From Kaistia sp. 32K (GTDB taxonomy: Bacteria; Pseudomonadota; Alphaproteobacteria; Rhizobiales; Kaistiaceae): a stretch of 64,000 nucleotides of DNA. Below the pieces are notes generated by a model. It saw only the letters and a list, made by a program, of their open reading frames with translations. It was not told the DNA's origin and did not search any database. The position numbers and the translations under genes are program-made. The stretch's first letter is position 1. Each line of letters starts with the position of its first letter. The DNA lies in contig NZ_AP024269.1 of the NCBI RefSeq assembly GCF_016629525.1, positions 2,480,001-2,544,000 of the forward strand. Direction: 5' to 3'. Shown here piece after piece: positions 48,263 to 58,012 of this stretch.

Positions 48263-48703
48263 TCAGGCGGAAGCCGACAGGGCCGCGCGGATGTGATCGA
48301 GCAGCGCGGTGCCGAGCAGCGGCTTCTCCACCAGCGCGATGCCGGAGGAAGCCGCCCGGCGAACCAGCGCCGACGAGGGATTGGTGACCGTCAGGATGAC
48401 CGGCATCGTCCAGCCGCGCAGCCGGAGCCGCTCGATCAGGTCGAGCCCGCTCATGTCGACGAGGTGGTGGTCGACCACCAGGCAGGCATGAGCAGGAATA
48501 TCGTCGCGCCGCAGGAAGGAACCAGCATTAGCGTCGGTCCGCACGGTAAAGCCGTCTATGCCGAGCGCGAAACGCAGCGAGCGCCGGACGGCGGCGTCGC
48601 CATCGACGATATAGACCAAGCCCGGTTCGGGATTCTGTGCTGCAGGGACGGACATCGCTCGGACGGTTGGCGGCGGAAAGCCTGCAGTCTGAGCGAGCGA
48701 CAT
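48263..48703 (-). CDS. Stand-alone response-regulator receiver protein next to fixJ
   Basis: This protein consists of a receiver domain only, about 146 residues if the ATG at 48703 is used (48655 is an alternative; the frame is open to 48757). The acidic pocket is VYIVDGD, the likely phosphoacceptor Asp is in ACLVVDHHLVD, the switch Thr is in ILTVTNPS, and the Lys in VEKPL is kept. There is no DNA-binding domain. It lies 34 bases after fixJ on the same strand, so it probably belongs to the fixLJ operon and could act as a phosphate sink or modulator of FixL. That role is inference. Confidence 0.8.
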   Translation of the reverse strand: MSLAQTAGFPPPTVRAMSVPAAQNPEPGLVYIVDGDAAVRRSLRFALGIDGFTVRTDANAGSFLRRDDIPAHACLVVDHHLVDMSGLDLIERLRLRGWTMPVILTVTNPSSALVRRAASSGIALVEKPLLGTALLDHIRAALSASA

Positions 48704-48737
48704 TTTGCCGGCATTGATCCACCGCAAGGACAGCGGA

Positions 48738-49373
48738 TCAGTTGTCCGAGGTTGCAATGCTTCCGTTGAGGCCGACGATCAGCGCCATGCGGACGAGCTC
48801 GGAGAGGCTAGCCGCCTCCATCTTGGTCATCACATGGGCGCGGTAGATCTCGACGGTGCGCGGGCTGATGTCGAGGTCATGCGCGATGCGCTTGTTCGCG
48901 TGGCCGGCAACCAGCCCTTCCAGCACCTGCTGCTCGCGATTGGAGAGGACGCCGAGGCGGCGGCGGATCTCGGCACGCTCCTGCCCGGCCTCCAGCGTCT
49001 TGCCGTGGCGGACCAGCGCGGCACGGACGGCGCGCAGCATCGCCTCGTCGTCGAACGGCTTCTCCATGAAGTCGACGGCGCCGCTCTTCATCGCCTCGAC
49101 GGCGAGCGCGATGTCGGCATGGCCGGTGATGACGATGACCGGCAGGGAAACGCCCTGGGCCTTCAGCCGCTTCAACATTTCGATGCCGTTGATCTCCGGC
49201 ATGCGGACATCGGTGACGATGCAGCCACCGACGAGCCCCGGGGCCTCGGTCAGGAAGGCGGCGGCGGAAGCATAGGAGCGAACCTCGAGGTCGGCGCTCT
49301 CGAACAGGAAGGCGAGCGAATCCCGTGCGGCGTCATCATCGTCGATGACATGGATGACGGCCTCAGCTGACAC
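48738..49373 (-). CDS. fixJ: FixJ family response regulator
   Basis: This 211-residue regulator has an N-terminal receiver domain with phosphoacceptor Asp55 (IVTDVRMPE) and Lys in EKPF, and a LuxR-type helix-turn-helix ([45 protein letters not shown]). Phospho-FixJ activates fixK under low oxygen. Translation starts at a GTG with GAGGAGACCGAGC before it, overlapping the fixL stop codon region by 11 bases; the frame open to 49463 lies inside fixL. Confidence 0.92.
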   Translation of the reverse strand: MSAEAVIHVIDDDDAARDSLAFLFESADLEVRSYASAAAFLTEAPGLVGGCIVTDVRMPEINGIEMLKRLKAQGVSLPVIVITGHADIALAVEAMKSGAVDFMEKPFDDEAMLRAVRAALVRHGKTLEAGQERAEIRRRLGVLSNREQQVLEGLVAGHANKRIAHDLDISPRTVEIYRAHVMTKMEAASLSELVRMALIVGLNGSIATSDN

Positions 49374-50874
49374 GCTCGGTCTCCTCGATACGGGCGGCGG
49401 GAATGGTGAAGTTGAAGATCGTGCCGCCGCCGGGGTTGCCCTCGGCCCAGATCCGCCCGCCATGCGCCTCGATGATGGTCCGGCAGATCGACAAGCCTAC
49501 TCCCATCCCGGTCTGCTTGGTGGTCACGAAGGGCTGGAACAGCCGCGCCATGATGTCAGGCGCGATCCCCGATCCCCGGTCCGACACCTTGATGCGGATC
49601 ATGTCGCCCGATTCGGCCTCGCTGGAAATGGTCAGATCCTTGCCGTCGCCCTCATCCATGGCATCGATGGCGTTGCGCATCAGATTGACCAGCACCTGCT
49701 GGATCTGGACCCGGTCGCCGAACAGCAGGTCCAGCTCGGGATCCAGCTGGAAGCGGATGCGGATGCCCTTCTCGCGGGCGCCGACGAGCGCGAGCGCGCT
49801 CGCCTCCTCCAGCAGCCTCGCCAGGCTCTCGACCCGCTTCTCCGTCTCGCCGCGGGCGAGGAAATCGCGCAGCCGGCGGATGATCTCGCCGGCCCGGAGC
49901 GCTTGGTCCGCCGCGCTCTCGAGGGCTGCCCGGACCTTCGGGATGTTCTCCGGCGCGCCCGAATCGAGCAGGCGGCGCGAGCCGCGCAGGTAATTCGCGA
50001 CGGCCGAGAGCGGCTGGTTCAATTCGTGGGCCAGCGTGGAGGCGATCTCGCCCATCGCGGTGACGCGCGAGATATGCACCAGCTCCGCCTGCAGCTCCTG
50101 CAGGCGCGCCTCCGTCTCCTGCCTCTGCGAGAGATCGCGGATGAAGCCGGTGAAATAGCGCTGCTCGCCCGAGCGCATCTCGCCGACGGCGAGTTCCATC
50201 GGGAAGGTCGAGCCGTCCTTGCGCTCGCCGACTACGATGCGGCCGATGCCGATGATCCGCCGCTCGCCGGTCTGGCGGTAGCGCTGGAGATAGCCGTCAT
50301 GCTGCTCGCTATAGGAGGACGGCATGAGAAGCTTGACGTTGCGGCCGACGATTTCGCTGGCGTCATAGCCGAACATCCGCTGCGCTGCCGCGCTGAACGA
50401 CTGCACCAGCCCGGTCTCGTCGATGACGATCATCGCGTCGGGAATGGTTTCGAGGATGGAGCGCAGATGCGCCTCGCGATAACGAAGGTCGGCCGCCGCC
50501 GTCGCCAGCTGCCGGCGCACCCGGAGCAGCCATTCGCCGAGCACGGCAAGGCTGCCGCCGATCACCGCGAAGGCCGCCCCGCTCCAGAGATGCGGCGCGT
50601 CGACGCCACCGGCGTTCAGATAGATCGTGGTGCCGAGCACGAGGCTGATCAGCGTCGCTGCGAGGCCCGGCCAGAGACCGCCAATCCCGGCCGCCAGGAT
50701 GACGGCGGGGATATAGAGCAGAAAGGCGGACTGGGCGCGGAAAATCGGCTGCAGCGACAGGAACGTCGCGATGCCGATCAGGCCGGCGACAACCGCGGAG
50801 GCGACCAGGATGCGCCGTGCGCCCGTATCCTGTCGGAACAGGAACGTCATGACCGACCCATCGGCTTCCGGCAT
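49363..50874 (-). CDS. fixL: Oxygen sensor histidine kinase FixL
   Basis: This 503-residue membrane kinase has four predicted N-terminal spans, then a PAS domain with the FixL heme motif [20 protein letters not shown] and GIGR; His192 corresponds to the heme ligand. HisKA and HATPase_c domains follow, with the phosphorylation site His283 in [11 protein letters not shown], and N, G1 and G2 boxes ([20 protein letters not shown]). When oxygen leaves the heme, it phosphorylates FixJ. An alternative start is at 50850. Confidence 0.93.
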   Translation of the reverse strand: MPEADGSVMTFLFRQDTGARRILVASAVVAGLIGIATFLSLQPIFRAQSAFLLYIPAVILAAGIGGLWPGLAATLISLVLGTTIYLNAGGVDAPHLWSGAAFAVIGGSLAVLGEWLLRVRRQLATAAADLRYREAHLRSILETIPDAMIVIDETGLVQSFSAAAQRMFGYDASEIVGRNVKLLMPSSYSEQHDGYLQRYRQTGERRIIGIGRIVVGERKDGSTFPMELAVGEMRSGEQRYFTGFIRDLSQRQETEARLQELQAELVHISRVTAMGEIASTLAHELNQPLSAVANYLRGSRRLLDSGAPENIPKVRAALESAADQALRAGEIIRRLRDFLARGETEKRVESLARLLEEASALALVGAREKGIRIRFQLDPELDLLFGDRVQIQQVLVNLMRNAIDAMDEGDGKDLTISSEAESGDMIRIKVSDRGSGIAPDIMARLFQPFVTTKQTGMGVGLSICRTIIEAHGGRIWAEGNPGGGTIFNFTIPAARIEETERVS

Positions 50875-50950
50875 CGCGTGTACTCAACTCCGGCACGGAT
50901 GGCCGCGCATGGCATGATCAATCAATCTATCTCCCGGCAGGGATCCCGGC

Positions 50951-50972
50951 ACCTAAGTGATATCCCTTAGGT
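50951..50972. promoter_or_regulatory. Palindrome upstream of fixK, possible FixJ site
   Basis: ACCTAAG-TGATATCC-CTTAGGT is a perfect inverted repeat with 7-base arms, 75 bases before the chosen fixK start. Its AAGTGATATCCCTTAGGT core resembles known FixJ sites at fixK promoters as far as I recall them. Confidence 0.5.
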
Positions 50973-51047
50973 ACATGATCTGAATTTTGTCTCGCCCCGC
51001 ATCGGCCTAATCGAACGACAACGCTGATGGAATTCAAGGGTGACGAC

Positions 51048-51746
51048 ATGCTGACGTCTGTGGCAACCGCGCGGAACCTCGCTCTGGAGGCTCCCGGCCG
51101 TCGGATTTCGCCCGCTTCCGGCGACGCCCGCTTCGCGCCGGCCGGCATCATCGGCCTGATGGGCATCACGCTGCATTTCGAGCGCGGCAGCGAGATCGTC
51201 GCCGAGGAAGACCCGGCCGAATACATCTACCAGGTCCTCGACGGCACGGTGCGCATCTGCAAGCTCCTTTGCGACGGTCGTCGCCAGATCGGCGCCTTCG
51301 TCATGCCGGGCGGCTATTTCGGCATGGAGGCGCGCGGCACCCACTGCTTCGCCGCCGAAGCTATCACCGACGTCACCGTGCAGATGATCAGCCGAAGCGC
51401 CGCCTACGCCGCCGCAGGCCGCGATCCCGAGATCGCCCGCGCCCTCTGGGAAGTCACGGCGCAGAACCTCGACGCCTGCCAGCGTCACGCGCTTCTGCTC
51501 GGCCGCAAGACCGCGCTGGAAAAGATCGGCTCGTTCCTCTCCGAGATGGCGGAGCGCCAGGGCAGCGACGAGGAAATCGAGCTGCCGATGTCTCGCCAGG
51601 ACATCGCCGACTATCTCGGCCTCACCATCGAGACCGTCTCGCGCACCATGACGCAGCTCGAAGGCGCCGGCACCATCAGCCTGGAGACCTCACGGCACGT
51701 GCTGCTGAGGCGCCCGGCGGAGCTGGCGCGGCTCCGCCACTGCTGA
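51048..51746 (+). CDS. fixK: Crp/Fnr family regulator, FixK-type
   Basis: This 232-residue protein has an N-terminal cyclic-nucleotide-binding-type beta-roll without the Fnr Cys cluster and a C-terminal helix-turn-helix, MSRQDIADYLGLTIETVSRTMTQLE, with the E-SR recognition pattern of Fnr/FixK proteins. It likely activates microaerobic respiration genes (such as cbb3 oxidase), which are not in this window. It is divergent from fixL, as expected. Two starts are possible; I chose the ATG at 51048, which has AAGGGTGACGAC before it (51027 is the other). Confidence 0.85.
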   Translation: MLTSVATARNLALEAPGRRISPASGDARFAPAGIIGLMGITLHFERGSEIVAEEDPAEYIYQVLDGTVRICKLLCDGRRQIGAFVMPGGYFGMEARGTHCFAAEAITDVTVQMISRSAAYAAAGRDPEIARALWEVTAQNLDACQRHALLLGRKTALEKIGSFLSEMAERQGSDEEIELPMSRQDIADYLGLTIETVSRTMTQLEGAGTISLETSRHVLLRRPAELARLRHC

Positions 51747-51749
51747 GGC

Positions 51750-52604
51750 TTAGTGCCCCCGCCGCGCGCCGGCCTGTCCCGAGACGCGCTCCAGCAGCGT
51801 CTTGACCAGGAGCGTCACGAGCGCCACCAGCGTCAGCACCGCCGCCGCCGCGAAGGCGCCGGCGGCGTTGTAGTCGTGGTAGAGCAGCTCGACATGCAGC
51901 GGCAGCGTGTTGGTCTCGCCGCGGATGTTGCCGGAGACGATCGAGACCGCGCCGAACTCGCCGAGAACGCGGGCGTTGCAGAGCACCACGCCGTAGAGCA
52001 GGCCCCAGCGGATATTGGGCAGCGTAACGCGGAAGAAGGTCTGCCAGCCGCGCGCGCCGAGCGTCGCCGCGACCTCCTCGTCGCCGTTCCCCTGCAACTG
52101 CATCAGCGGGATCAGCTCGCGCGCCACGAAGGGCGCGGTCACGAAGGTCGTCGCCAGGATGATGCCCGGCAGCGCGAACATGATCTTCAGATCATGCGCC
52201 TCGAGGAACGGTCCGAGCAGCCCCTGCGCGCCATAGACGAACAGATAGGAGATGCCGGCGACGATCGGCGAGACCGAAAACGGCAGCTCGACGATGGCGA
52301 GCAGCAGCTTGCGGCCCGGGAAGCGGAACTTGGCGATCGACCAGGCGGCGGCAATGCCGAACAAGGTGTTGATCGGCACCACGACGATGGCGACGGTGAC
52401 GCTCAGGAGGATCGCCGCCCGCGTATCCGGCTCGGCCAGCGATCGGAGCGCGTAGCCCACGCCCAACGACAGCGCCTGCACGAACACGGCGAGAACCGGC
52501 GCGCCGATCACGAGCGCCGTCACCAGCAGCACAGTCCCGATCAGCAGATAATGCGACCAGCCCTGCTGGGCGCCCGCGCGCGAAACTCTCGAAGAGGCGC
52601 TCAT
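51750..52604 (-). CDS. cysW: Sulfate ABC transporter permease subunit CysW
   Basis: This 284-residue inner-membrane permease has the binding-protein-dependent transport motif in EEVAATLGARGWQTFFRVTLPNI near residues 180-202 and the CysW pieces AVLAVFVQALSLGVG and NARVLGEFGAVSIVSGNIRGETNTLPLHVELLYHDYN. It pairs with CysT for sulfate or thiosulfate import. The start overlaps the cysT stop by four bases. It is the last gene of the operon here; no cysA follows, since fixK is convergent only three bases away. Confidence 0.94.
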   Translation of the reverse strand: MSASSRVSRAGAQQGWSHYLLIGTVLLVTALVIGAPVLAVFVQALSLGVGYALRSLAEPDTRAAILLSVTVAIVVVPINTLFGIAAAWSIAKFRFPGRKLLLAIVELPFSVSPIVAGISYLFVYGAQGLLGPFLEAHDLKIMFALPGIILATTFVTAPFVARELIPLMQLQGNGDEEVAATLGARGWQTFFRVTLPNIRWGLLYGVVLCNARVLGEFGAVSIVSGNIRGETNTLPLHVELLYHDYNAAGAFAAAAVLTLVALVTLLVKTLLERVSGQAGARRGH

Positions 52605-53497
52605 GGCGTGAGCTCGTGCCGGCGGGCATAGGCCTGCAGCGCGTTGGTGACGACCAGCAGGATGAAGGCGGTGCCGAGCATGACGGTCGCGATCGCGGCG
52701 GCGGCCGAATAGTCGTATTCCTCGATCCGGATGAAGGCGAGCAAGGCGGTGATCTCGGTCTGGTAGGGCTGGTTACCGGCGATGAAAATGACGGCGCCGA
52801 ATTCGCCCAGGCAGCGCGCGAAAGCGAGCGACACGCCGGCAAGCAGCGCCGGGACCAGGATCGGCAGCACGACGCGGAAGAAGATCGTCACATTGCCGGC
52901 GCCGAGCGTGCGCGCAGCCTCCTCGATCTCGCCGTCCAGTTCCTCCATCACCGGCTGCAAGGTGCGCACGATGAAGGGCAGGCTGGTGAAGGCCATGGCG
53001 AGCGCGATACCGATCTGCGTGTAGGCGACCTTGATGCCGAGCAGCCCGAGCGGTTCGCCGAACCAGCCATTCCTAGCGAAGATCGCGGTCAGGGCGATGC
53101 CGGCGACGGCGGTCGGCAGCGCGAAAGGCAGGTCGACGATGGCGTCGAGCAGCCGGCGGCCTGGAAAATCATGCCGGACCAGCACCCAGGCGAGCGCGAA
53201 GCCGTAGATGGTGTTGAAGAGGGTGGCGAGCGCCGCGGCGCCCAGCGTCACGCGGTAGCTGGCGATGGCGCGCGGCGAGCTGATCACGGCCCAATAGTCG
53301 GCCGGCCCGAGACGGGCGCCGACCAGAATCAGCGTCGCCAGCGGCAGGCAGATGATCAGCGCCGCGTAGAGCAGCGTCACGCCCAGGGAAAGGCGAAAGC
53401 CGGGAACGACCCGGCCCTGCCCTTTTCCAGATTGTCTGCGGGAGCGCGGGCGCGACACGGCGCCGATCCCGCTCCCGCTCATTTCGACGGCGGTCAC
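52601..53497 (-). CDS. cysT: Sulfate ABC transporter permease subunit CysT
   Basis: This 298-residue permease partner of CysW has the sequence GFRLSLGVTLLYAALIICLPLATLIL at the first span, the transport motif EIEEAARTLGAGNVTIFFRVVLPIL near residues 195-220 and ARCLGEFGAVIFIAGNQPYQTEI. The N-terminal 30 residues are basic and cytoplasmic. It overlaps the binding-protein gene by four bases (ATGA). Confidence 0.94.
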   Translation of the reverse strand: MTAVEMSGSGIGAVSRPRSRRQSGKGQGRVVPGFRLSLGVTLLYAALIICLPLATLILVGARLGPADYWAVISSPRAIASYRVTLGAAALATLFNTIYGFALAWVLVRHDFPGRRLLDAIVDLPFALPTAVAGIALTAIFARNGWFGEPLGLLGIKVAYTQIGIALAMAFTSLPFIVRTLQPVMEELDGEIEEAARTLGAGNVTIFFRVVLPILVPALLAGVSLAFARCLGEFGAVIFIAGNQPYQTEITALLAFIRIEEYDYSAAAAIATVMLGTAFILLVVTNALQAYARRHELTP

Positions 53498-54498
53498 TGG
53501 CCGGCGAGCTGCTGATCGAGCAGGCCGTCGGAACCGAAGAACTTCTTGTTCACGGCCGGCCAGCCGCCGAACACTTCGTCGACGGTCACGAGACGCACCG
53601 GCTGGAACGAGGCGGCGAACTTGTCGACGACCGCCTTGTCGCGGACGCGGTTGCCGAACTCGGCGAGGATCGTCTGCCCTTCCGGCGAATAGAGGAAGTT
53701 CAGATAGTCGGTGGCGATCTCCTTCGAGCCGCGCTTGTCGGCGACCTTGTCGACGACCGCGACCGGGAAATCGGCCAGAAGGCTGACGGACGGCACTACG
53801 GTCTCGAACTTCTCGGGGCCGAACTCCTTGCGGATGCCGGTCGTCTCCGCCTCGAAGGTGATCAGCACGTCGCCGATCTCGCGCTCGACGAAGGTCGTGG
53901 TCGCGGCGCGGCCGCCGGTGTCGAACACCGCGACATTGGCGAGGAACTTCTTCACGAAGTCGTTCACCTTCGCCTCGTCATTGCCAAAGGCTTCCTTGGC
54001 GTAGGCGGTGGCGGCCAGATAGGTGTAGCGGGCGTTGCCGGAGGTCTTCGGGTTCGGGAAAACGAGCTTCACGTCCTCGCGGACGAGATCGTTCCAGTCC
54101 TTGATGCCCTTGGGATTGCCGGCGCGCACCAGGAAGACCGGCAGCGAGTAGAAGGGCGAAGCGTTGTCGGGGAACTTCGAGGTCCAGTCGGCGGCGACAA
54201 AACCCTTGTCGGCCAGGACCTGGATATCGGTCGCCTGATTGAAGGTCACGACGTCGGCCTCGAGACCTTCGAGAATCGAGCGCGCCTGCTTGGACGAGCC
54301 GGCATGCGACTGCTTCACTTCGAGCGTCTTGCCGGTTTCCTTGTTGTATTTCGCGCCATAGGCCTCGTTGACGGCACCGAAGAGCTCGCGCGACACGTCA
54401 TAGGAGGCGTTCAGGATCGATCCGGGCGCCTCGGCGTGGGCCGGGGCTCCAGCCAACGCGAACAGGACCGCGGCCGTGACGAAGGGAAGGCGTCGCAT
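53494..54498 (-). CDS. Sulfate ABC transporter substrate-binding protein
   Basis: This 334-residue periplasmic protein has a signal peptide cut near APAHAEA and then the Sbp/CysP family sequence: ILNASYDVSRELFGAVNEAY, QSHAGSSKQARSILEGLEADVVTFNQ (sulfate-binding Ser cluster), FPNPKTSGNARYTYLAA and GEYEI-region equivalents. It delivers sulfate or thiosulfate to CysTW. It is the first gene of the operon. Sbp and CysP cannot be told apart here. Confidence 0.93.
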   Translation of the reverse strand: MRRLPFVTAAVLFALAGAPAHAEAPGSILNASYDVSRELFGAVNEAYGAKYNKETGKTLEVKQSHAGSSKQARSILEGLEADVVTFNQATDIQVLADKGFVAADWTSKFPDNASPFYSLPVFLVRAGNPKGIKDWNDLVREDVKLVFPNPKTSGNARYTYLAATAYAKEAFGNDEAKVNDFVKKFLANVAVFDTGGRAATTTFVEREIGDVLITFEAETTGIRKEFGPEKFETVVPSVSLLADFPVAVVDKVADKRGSKEIATDYLNFLYSPEGQTILAEFGNRVRDKAVVDKFAASFQPVRLVTVDEVFGGWPAVNKKFFGSDGLLDQQLAGQ

Positions 54499-54664
54499 CG
54501 TGCTTCCTTGCTCAAATGGGCCGCCAACCGGCGCGCCGTTTCATCGGGATGAGCAAAGCTAGCAAGGCCCCGGAGGGGCTTCGAGGAATGAGCGCCTCAA
54601 TTCAGGCGCGGCAAAGGATATCCATTCTCGGAATCGCCCGTTCCGCACACGAAACGATCGGCGA

Positions 54665-55396
54665 CTAGAATTCGACGATCTTGCCCGCATCGAGTGTAAT
54701 GCGGCGATCCATGCGCTCGGCCAGTTCCATGTTGTGCGTAACAATCAGCGCCGCGAGGCCGGAGGCGCGGACGAGCGCGTCGAGCGCATCGAAGACATAG
54801 TGCGACGTCTTCGGATCGAGATTGCCGGTCGGCTCGTCGGCGAGCAGCAGGCGCGGCGCATTGGCGACGGCGCGGGCGATCGCCACGCGCTGCTGCTCGC
54901 CGCCCGAAAGCTCGGACGGCCGGTGCGCCTTGCGTGGCTCCAGCTTCATGTAGGAGAGCAGCTCCGTCGCGCGGCGCGCCGCCTCCTTGCGGTCGAGCCC
55001 GCGGATCAGCTGCGGCATCATCACGTTCTCGAGCGCCGAGAATTCCGGCAGCAGATGATGGAACTGATAGACGAAGCCGATCTGCAGCCGGCGGATGGTG
55101 GTCCGGTCGGCGTCGTTCAGCGATCCAGTGAGGCGGCCGCCGATCTCGACTTCGCCCGCGTCCGGCCTTTCGAGCAGGCCTGCCATATGCAGCACCGTCG
55201 ACTTGCCGGCGCCGGAAGGCGCCACGAGCGCCACCGTCTCGCCCGGATAGACCGCGAGATCCGCGCCGGTGAGGATCGAGAGCCTGCCGGAGCCTTCCTT
55301 GTAGTGACGTTCGACGCGGAGCAGGCGGAGCGCCGGCGCCCCTGCCCCGCCAACTGGCTGCTGCCGCGGTCTCTGGTTGGTCAACGTGTCACTCAT
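54665..55396 (-). CDS. lolD: Lipoprotein-releasing ABC transporter ATP-binding protein LolD
   Basis: This 243-residue ATPase has Walker [10 protein letters not shown], signature [15 protein letters not shown] and Walker [13 protein letters not shown], with LolD-type [21 protein letters not shown] in between. With its permease it releases lipoproteins from the inner membrane to LolA. The ATG at 55396 overlaps the permease stop by four bases; the frame open to 55579 lies inside the permease gene. Confidence 0.95.
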   Translation of the reverse strand: MSDTLTNQRPRQQPVGGAGAPALRLLRVERHYKEGSGRLSILTGADLAVYPGETVALVAPSGAGKSTVLHMAGLLERPDAGEVEIGGRLTGSLNDADRTTIRRLQIGFVYQFHHLLPEFSALENVMMPQLIRGLDRKEAARRATELLSYMKLEPRKAHRPSELSGGEQQRVAIARAVANAPRLLLADEPTGNLDPKTSHYVFDALDALVRASGLAALIVTHNMELAERMDRRITLDAGKIVEF

Positions 55397-56661
55397 TCGT
55401 AGCGCAGGGCTTCGACGGGATCGAGCTTGGCCGCCCGCCATGCCGGATACAGCGTCGCGAGATAGCTGAGCACGAGCGCCATGATGACGATCGAGATCGT
55501 CTCGCCGGCATTCATGTCGGCCGGAAGGCGCGACAGGAAGTAGAGCTCGGGCGAGAAGATCTCGGTCCGCGTCAGCCACGAGACGAACTGCCGGATCGAT
55601 TCGATGTTCAGGCAGACGATGGTGCCGAGCAGCACGCCGACGATCGTGCCGACCGTGCCGATGGCCGCGCCCGTGATGAAGAACACGCGCAGGATCGCGC
55701 CTCGCGTCGCCCCCATGGTGCGCAGGATCGCGATGTCGTGGCTCTTGTCCTTCACCAGCATGGTGAGGCCGGAGATGATGTTGAGCGCGGCGACGAGCAC
55801 GATCAGCGTCAGGATCATGAACATCATGTTCCGCTCGACCTCCAGCGCCGAGAAGAACGTCATGTTGCGCTGGCGCCAGTCCGTCATCAACACGGGCCGC
55901 CCGGCCGCCTGCTCGATCGGCCCGCGCAGCGCACCGGTCTTGTCGGCGTCGGAGAGATAGACCTCGATCGCCGAGGCCTTGTCGTCCGAATTGAAATAGG
56001 CCTGCGCCTCGGCGAAGGGCATGAACACGAACGAGGAATCATATTCGGACATGCCGATCTCGAAGATCGCCACCACCGGATAGGCCTTTATGCGCGGCGT
56101 CATTCCCATGGGCGTGACGTTGCCGCGCGGCGATACCAGCGTCAGCTTGTCGCCGATCGTGAGCCCCATATTGGTGGCAAGCCGCGTGCCGATGGCGACG
56201 CCTTCGGAATTGTCGAAATCGTTGAGCGTGCCGAGCTTCACATTGTTGGAGACGCTCGGAATGTTCGGCAGGTCCTCGGCCCGGACGCCGCGCACGAGCG
56301 CGCCGGTCGAATTGTTCGCCCCCGAGGCGAGTACCTGGCCTTCGACGAGCGGGATCGCCGCCGTGACGCCCTTCACCATGGCGAGCCGGCTGGCGACGTC
56401 GGCGAAGTCGGTGAACGGCGTCTCGATCGGCTGCAGCACGACATGGCCGTTGATGCCGAGGATCTTGTCGATCAGCTCGCCGCGGAAGCCGTTCATCACC
56501 GCCATGACGATGATCAGCGTCGCGACGCCGAGCATGATGCCGATGAAGGAGAAGATCGCGATGATCGAAATGAAGGTCTCGCGCCGGCGCGCGCGCAGGT
56601 AGCGCAGCGCCAGCATCCATTCGAAAGTCGCAAAGGGTCTCGTGCCGGTCGGCTCAGCCAT
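55393..56661 (-). CDS. lolC: Lipoprotein-releasing ABC transporter permease (LolC/LolE family)
   Basis: This 422-residue MacB/FtsX-type permease starts [26 protein letters not shown], with a span near residue 40, a long periplasmic domain and three C-terminal spans ending in [49 protein letters not shown] is typical. Only one permease gene is present, so it may work as a homodimer, as in LolF-type systems. The ATG at 56661 has GGGACAGGT before it; the longer frame would overlap proS. Confidence 0.92.
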   Translation of the reverse strand: MAEPTGTRPFATFEWMLALRYLRARRRETFISIIAIFSFIGIMLGVATLIIVMAVMNGFRGELIDKILGINGHVVLQPIETPFTDFADVASRLAMVKGVTAAIPLVEGQVLASGANNSTGALVRGVRAEDLPNIPSVSNNVKLGTLNDFDNSEGVAIGTRLATNMGLTIGDKLTLVSPRGNVTPMGMTPRIKAYPVVAIFEIGMSEYDSSFVFMPFAEAQAYFNSDDKASAIEVYLSDADKTGALRGPIEQAAGRPVLMTDWRQRNMTFFSALEVERNMMFMILTLIVLVAALNIISGLTMLVKDKSHDIAILRTMGATRGAILRVFFITGAAIGTVGTIVGVLLGTIVCLNIESIRQFVSWLTRTEIFSPELYFLSRLPADMNAGETISIVIMALVLSYLATLYPAWRAAKLDPVEALRYE

Positions 56662-56689
56662 ACCTGTCCCGATCGCGGCGCGCCGCGGT

Positions 56690-58012
56690 TTAAGAGCTGC
56701 CCAGTAGTTTCGCCACTGCCGCATCCAGGCTAACGGATTCGCGTTCGCCCGTCGCGCGTCGCTTGATTTCGACTTCGCCACGCTCAAGTCCCTTCGGACC
56801 GACGATCAGCTGCCAGGGCAGGCCGATCAGGTCCATGGTCGCAAACTTCGCCCCCGCACGGCCCTCGACATCATCGTAGAGGACTTCGATTCCGGCTTTC
56901 GTGAGGCGCTCATAGAGCCCCTCGCAGGCGAGATCCGTCGCAGCGTCGCCAGCCTTCAGGTTGATCAGGCCGACCTTGTAGGGGGCCACGCCCTCCGGCC
57001 AGATGATGCCGGCCTCGTCATGGCTCGCCTCGATGATCGCCGCGACCAGGCGAGAGACGCCGATGCCATAGGAGCCCATGTGCACAGCGTGCTCGACGCC
57101 GTCGGGACCGGTGACGGTCGCGCCCATCGGCTCGGAATACTTGGTGCCGAAATAGAAGACCTGGCCGACCTCGATGCCGCGCGCCTCGAGGCGGTTCTCC
57201 TCGGGGATCGCCTCGAACACCGCCGGCTCGTGCATTTCCTCGGTCGCCGCGTATTTCGCGGTCCAGGCCGCCACGATCGGCGTCAGGTCGCCCTCGAAAT
57301 CCGTGTCGGCGCCGGGGATCGGCGTCTCGAGCGCGGCCTTGTCCAGGAACACGGCGCTCTCGCCGGTCGAGGCGAGCACGATGAACTCATGCGTCGCGTC
57401 GCCGCCGATCGGGCCCGAATCGGCGCGCATCGGGATAGCCTTGACGCCGAGGCGGTCGAAGGTGCGCAGATAGGCGACGAACATGCGGTTGTAGGCGCGG
57501 CGGGCCGCGGCCTCGTCGAGGTCGAACGAATAGGCGTCCTTCATCAGGAATTCGCGACCGCGCATGACGCCGAAACGGGGGCGCACCTCATCCCGGAACT
57601 TCCACTGGATGTGGTAGAGGTTCAGCGGCAGCTCCTTGTAGGAGCGCACGTAGCTGCGGAAGATGTCGGTGACCATCTCCTCGTTCGTCGGACCGTAGAG
57701 CATGTCGCGCTCGTGCCGGTCCTCGATGCGCAGCATCTCCTTGCCGTAATCTTCGTAACGCCCGCTCTCGCGCCAGAGATCCGCCGACTGCAGGGTCGGC
57801 ATCAGGATCTCGATGGCGCCGGCGCGGTTCTGCTCCTCGCGGACGATGCGCTGAATGTTGGCGAGAACCTTCTGGCCGAGCGGCAGCCAGGAATAGATGC
57901 CCGCGCTCTGCTGGCGGATCAGTCCCGCGCGCAGCATGAGCCGATGCGAAACGATCTCCGCTTCCTTCGGCGTCTCGCGGAGAATCGGCATGAAAGAGCG
58001 GGAAAGGCGCAT
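56690..58012 (-). CDS. proS: Proline--tRNA ligase (short alphaproteobacterial type)
   Basis: This 440-residue class II synthetase charges tRNA-Pro. Class II motif 2 lies around [33 protein letters not shown] and motif 3 around [33 protein letters not shown]. At 440 residues it lacks the roughly 180-residue editing domain of the E. coli enzyme, which is normal in this class. It lies 28 bases upstream of the Lol permease gene. Confidence 0.96.
   Translation of the reverse strand: MRLSRSFMPILRETPKEAEIVSHRLMLRAGLIRQQSAGIYSWLPLGQKVLANIQRIVREEQNRAGAIEILMPTLQSADLWRESGRYEDYGKEMLRIEDRHERDMLYGPTNEEMVTDIFRSYVRSYKELPLNLYHIQWKFRDEVRPRFGVMRGREFLMKDAYSFDLDEAAARRAYNRMFVAYLRTFDRLGVKAIPMRADSGPIGGDATHEFIVLASTGESAVFLDKAALETPIPGADTDFEGDLTPIVAAWTAKYAATEEMHEPAVFEAIPEENRLEARGIEVGQVFYFGTKYSEPMGATVTGPDGVEHAVHMGSYGIGVSRLVAAIIEASHDEAGIIWPEGVAPYKVGLINLKAGDAATDLACEGLYERLTKAGIEVLYDDVEGRAGAKFATMDLIGLPWQLIVGPKGLERGEVEIKRRATGERESVSLDAAVAKLLGSS

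Noticed and set aside
50915..50930. TTGATTGATCA-like sequence near fixL as a FixK/Fnr box
   Set aside because: It does not fit TTGAT-N4-ATCAA; the repeat is a direct TTGA pair.
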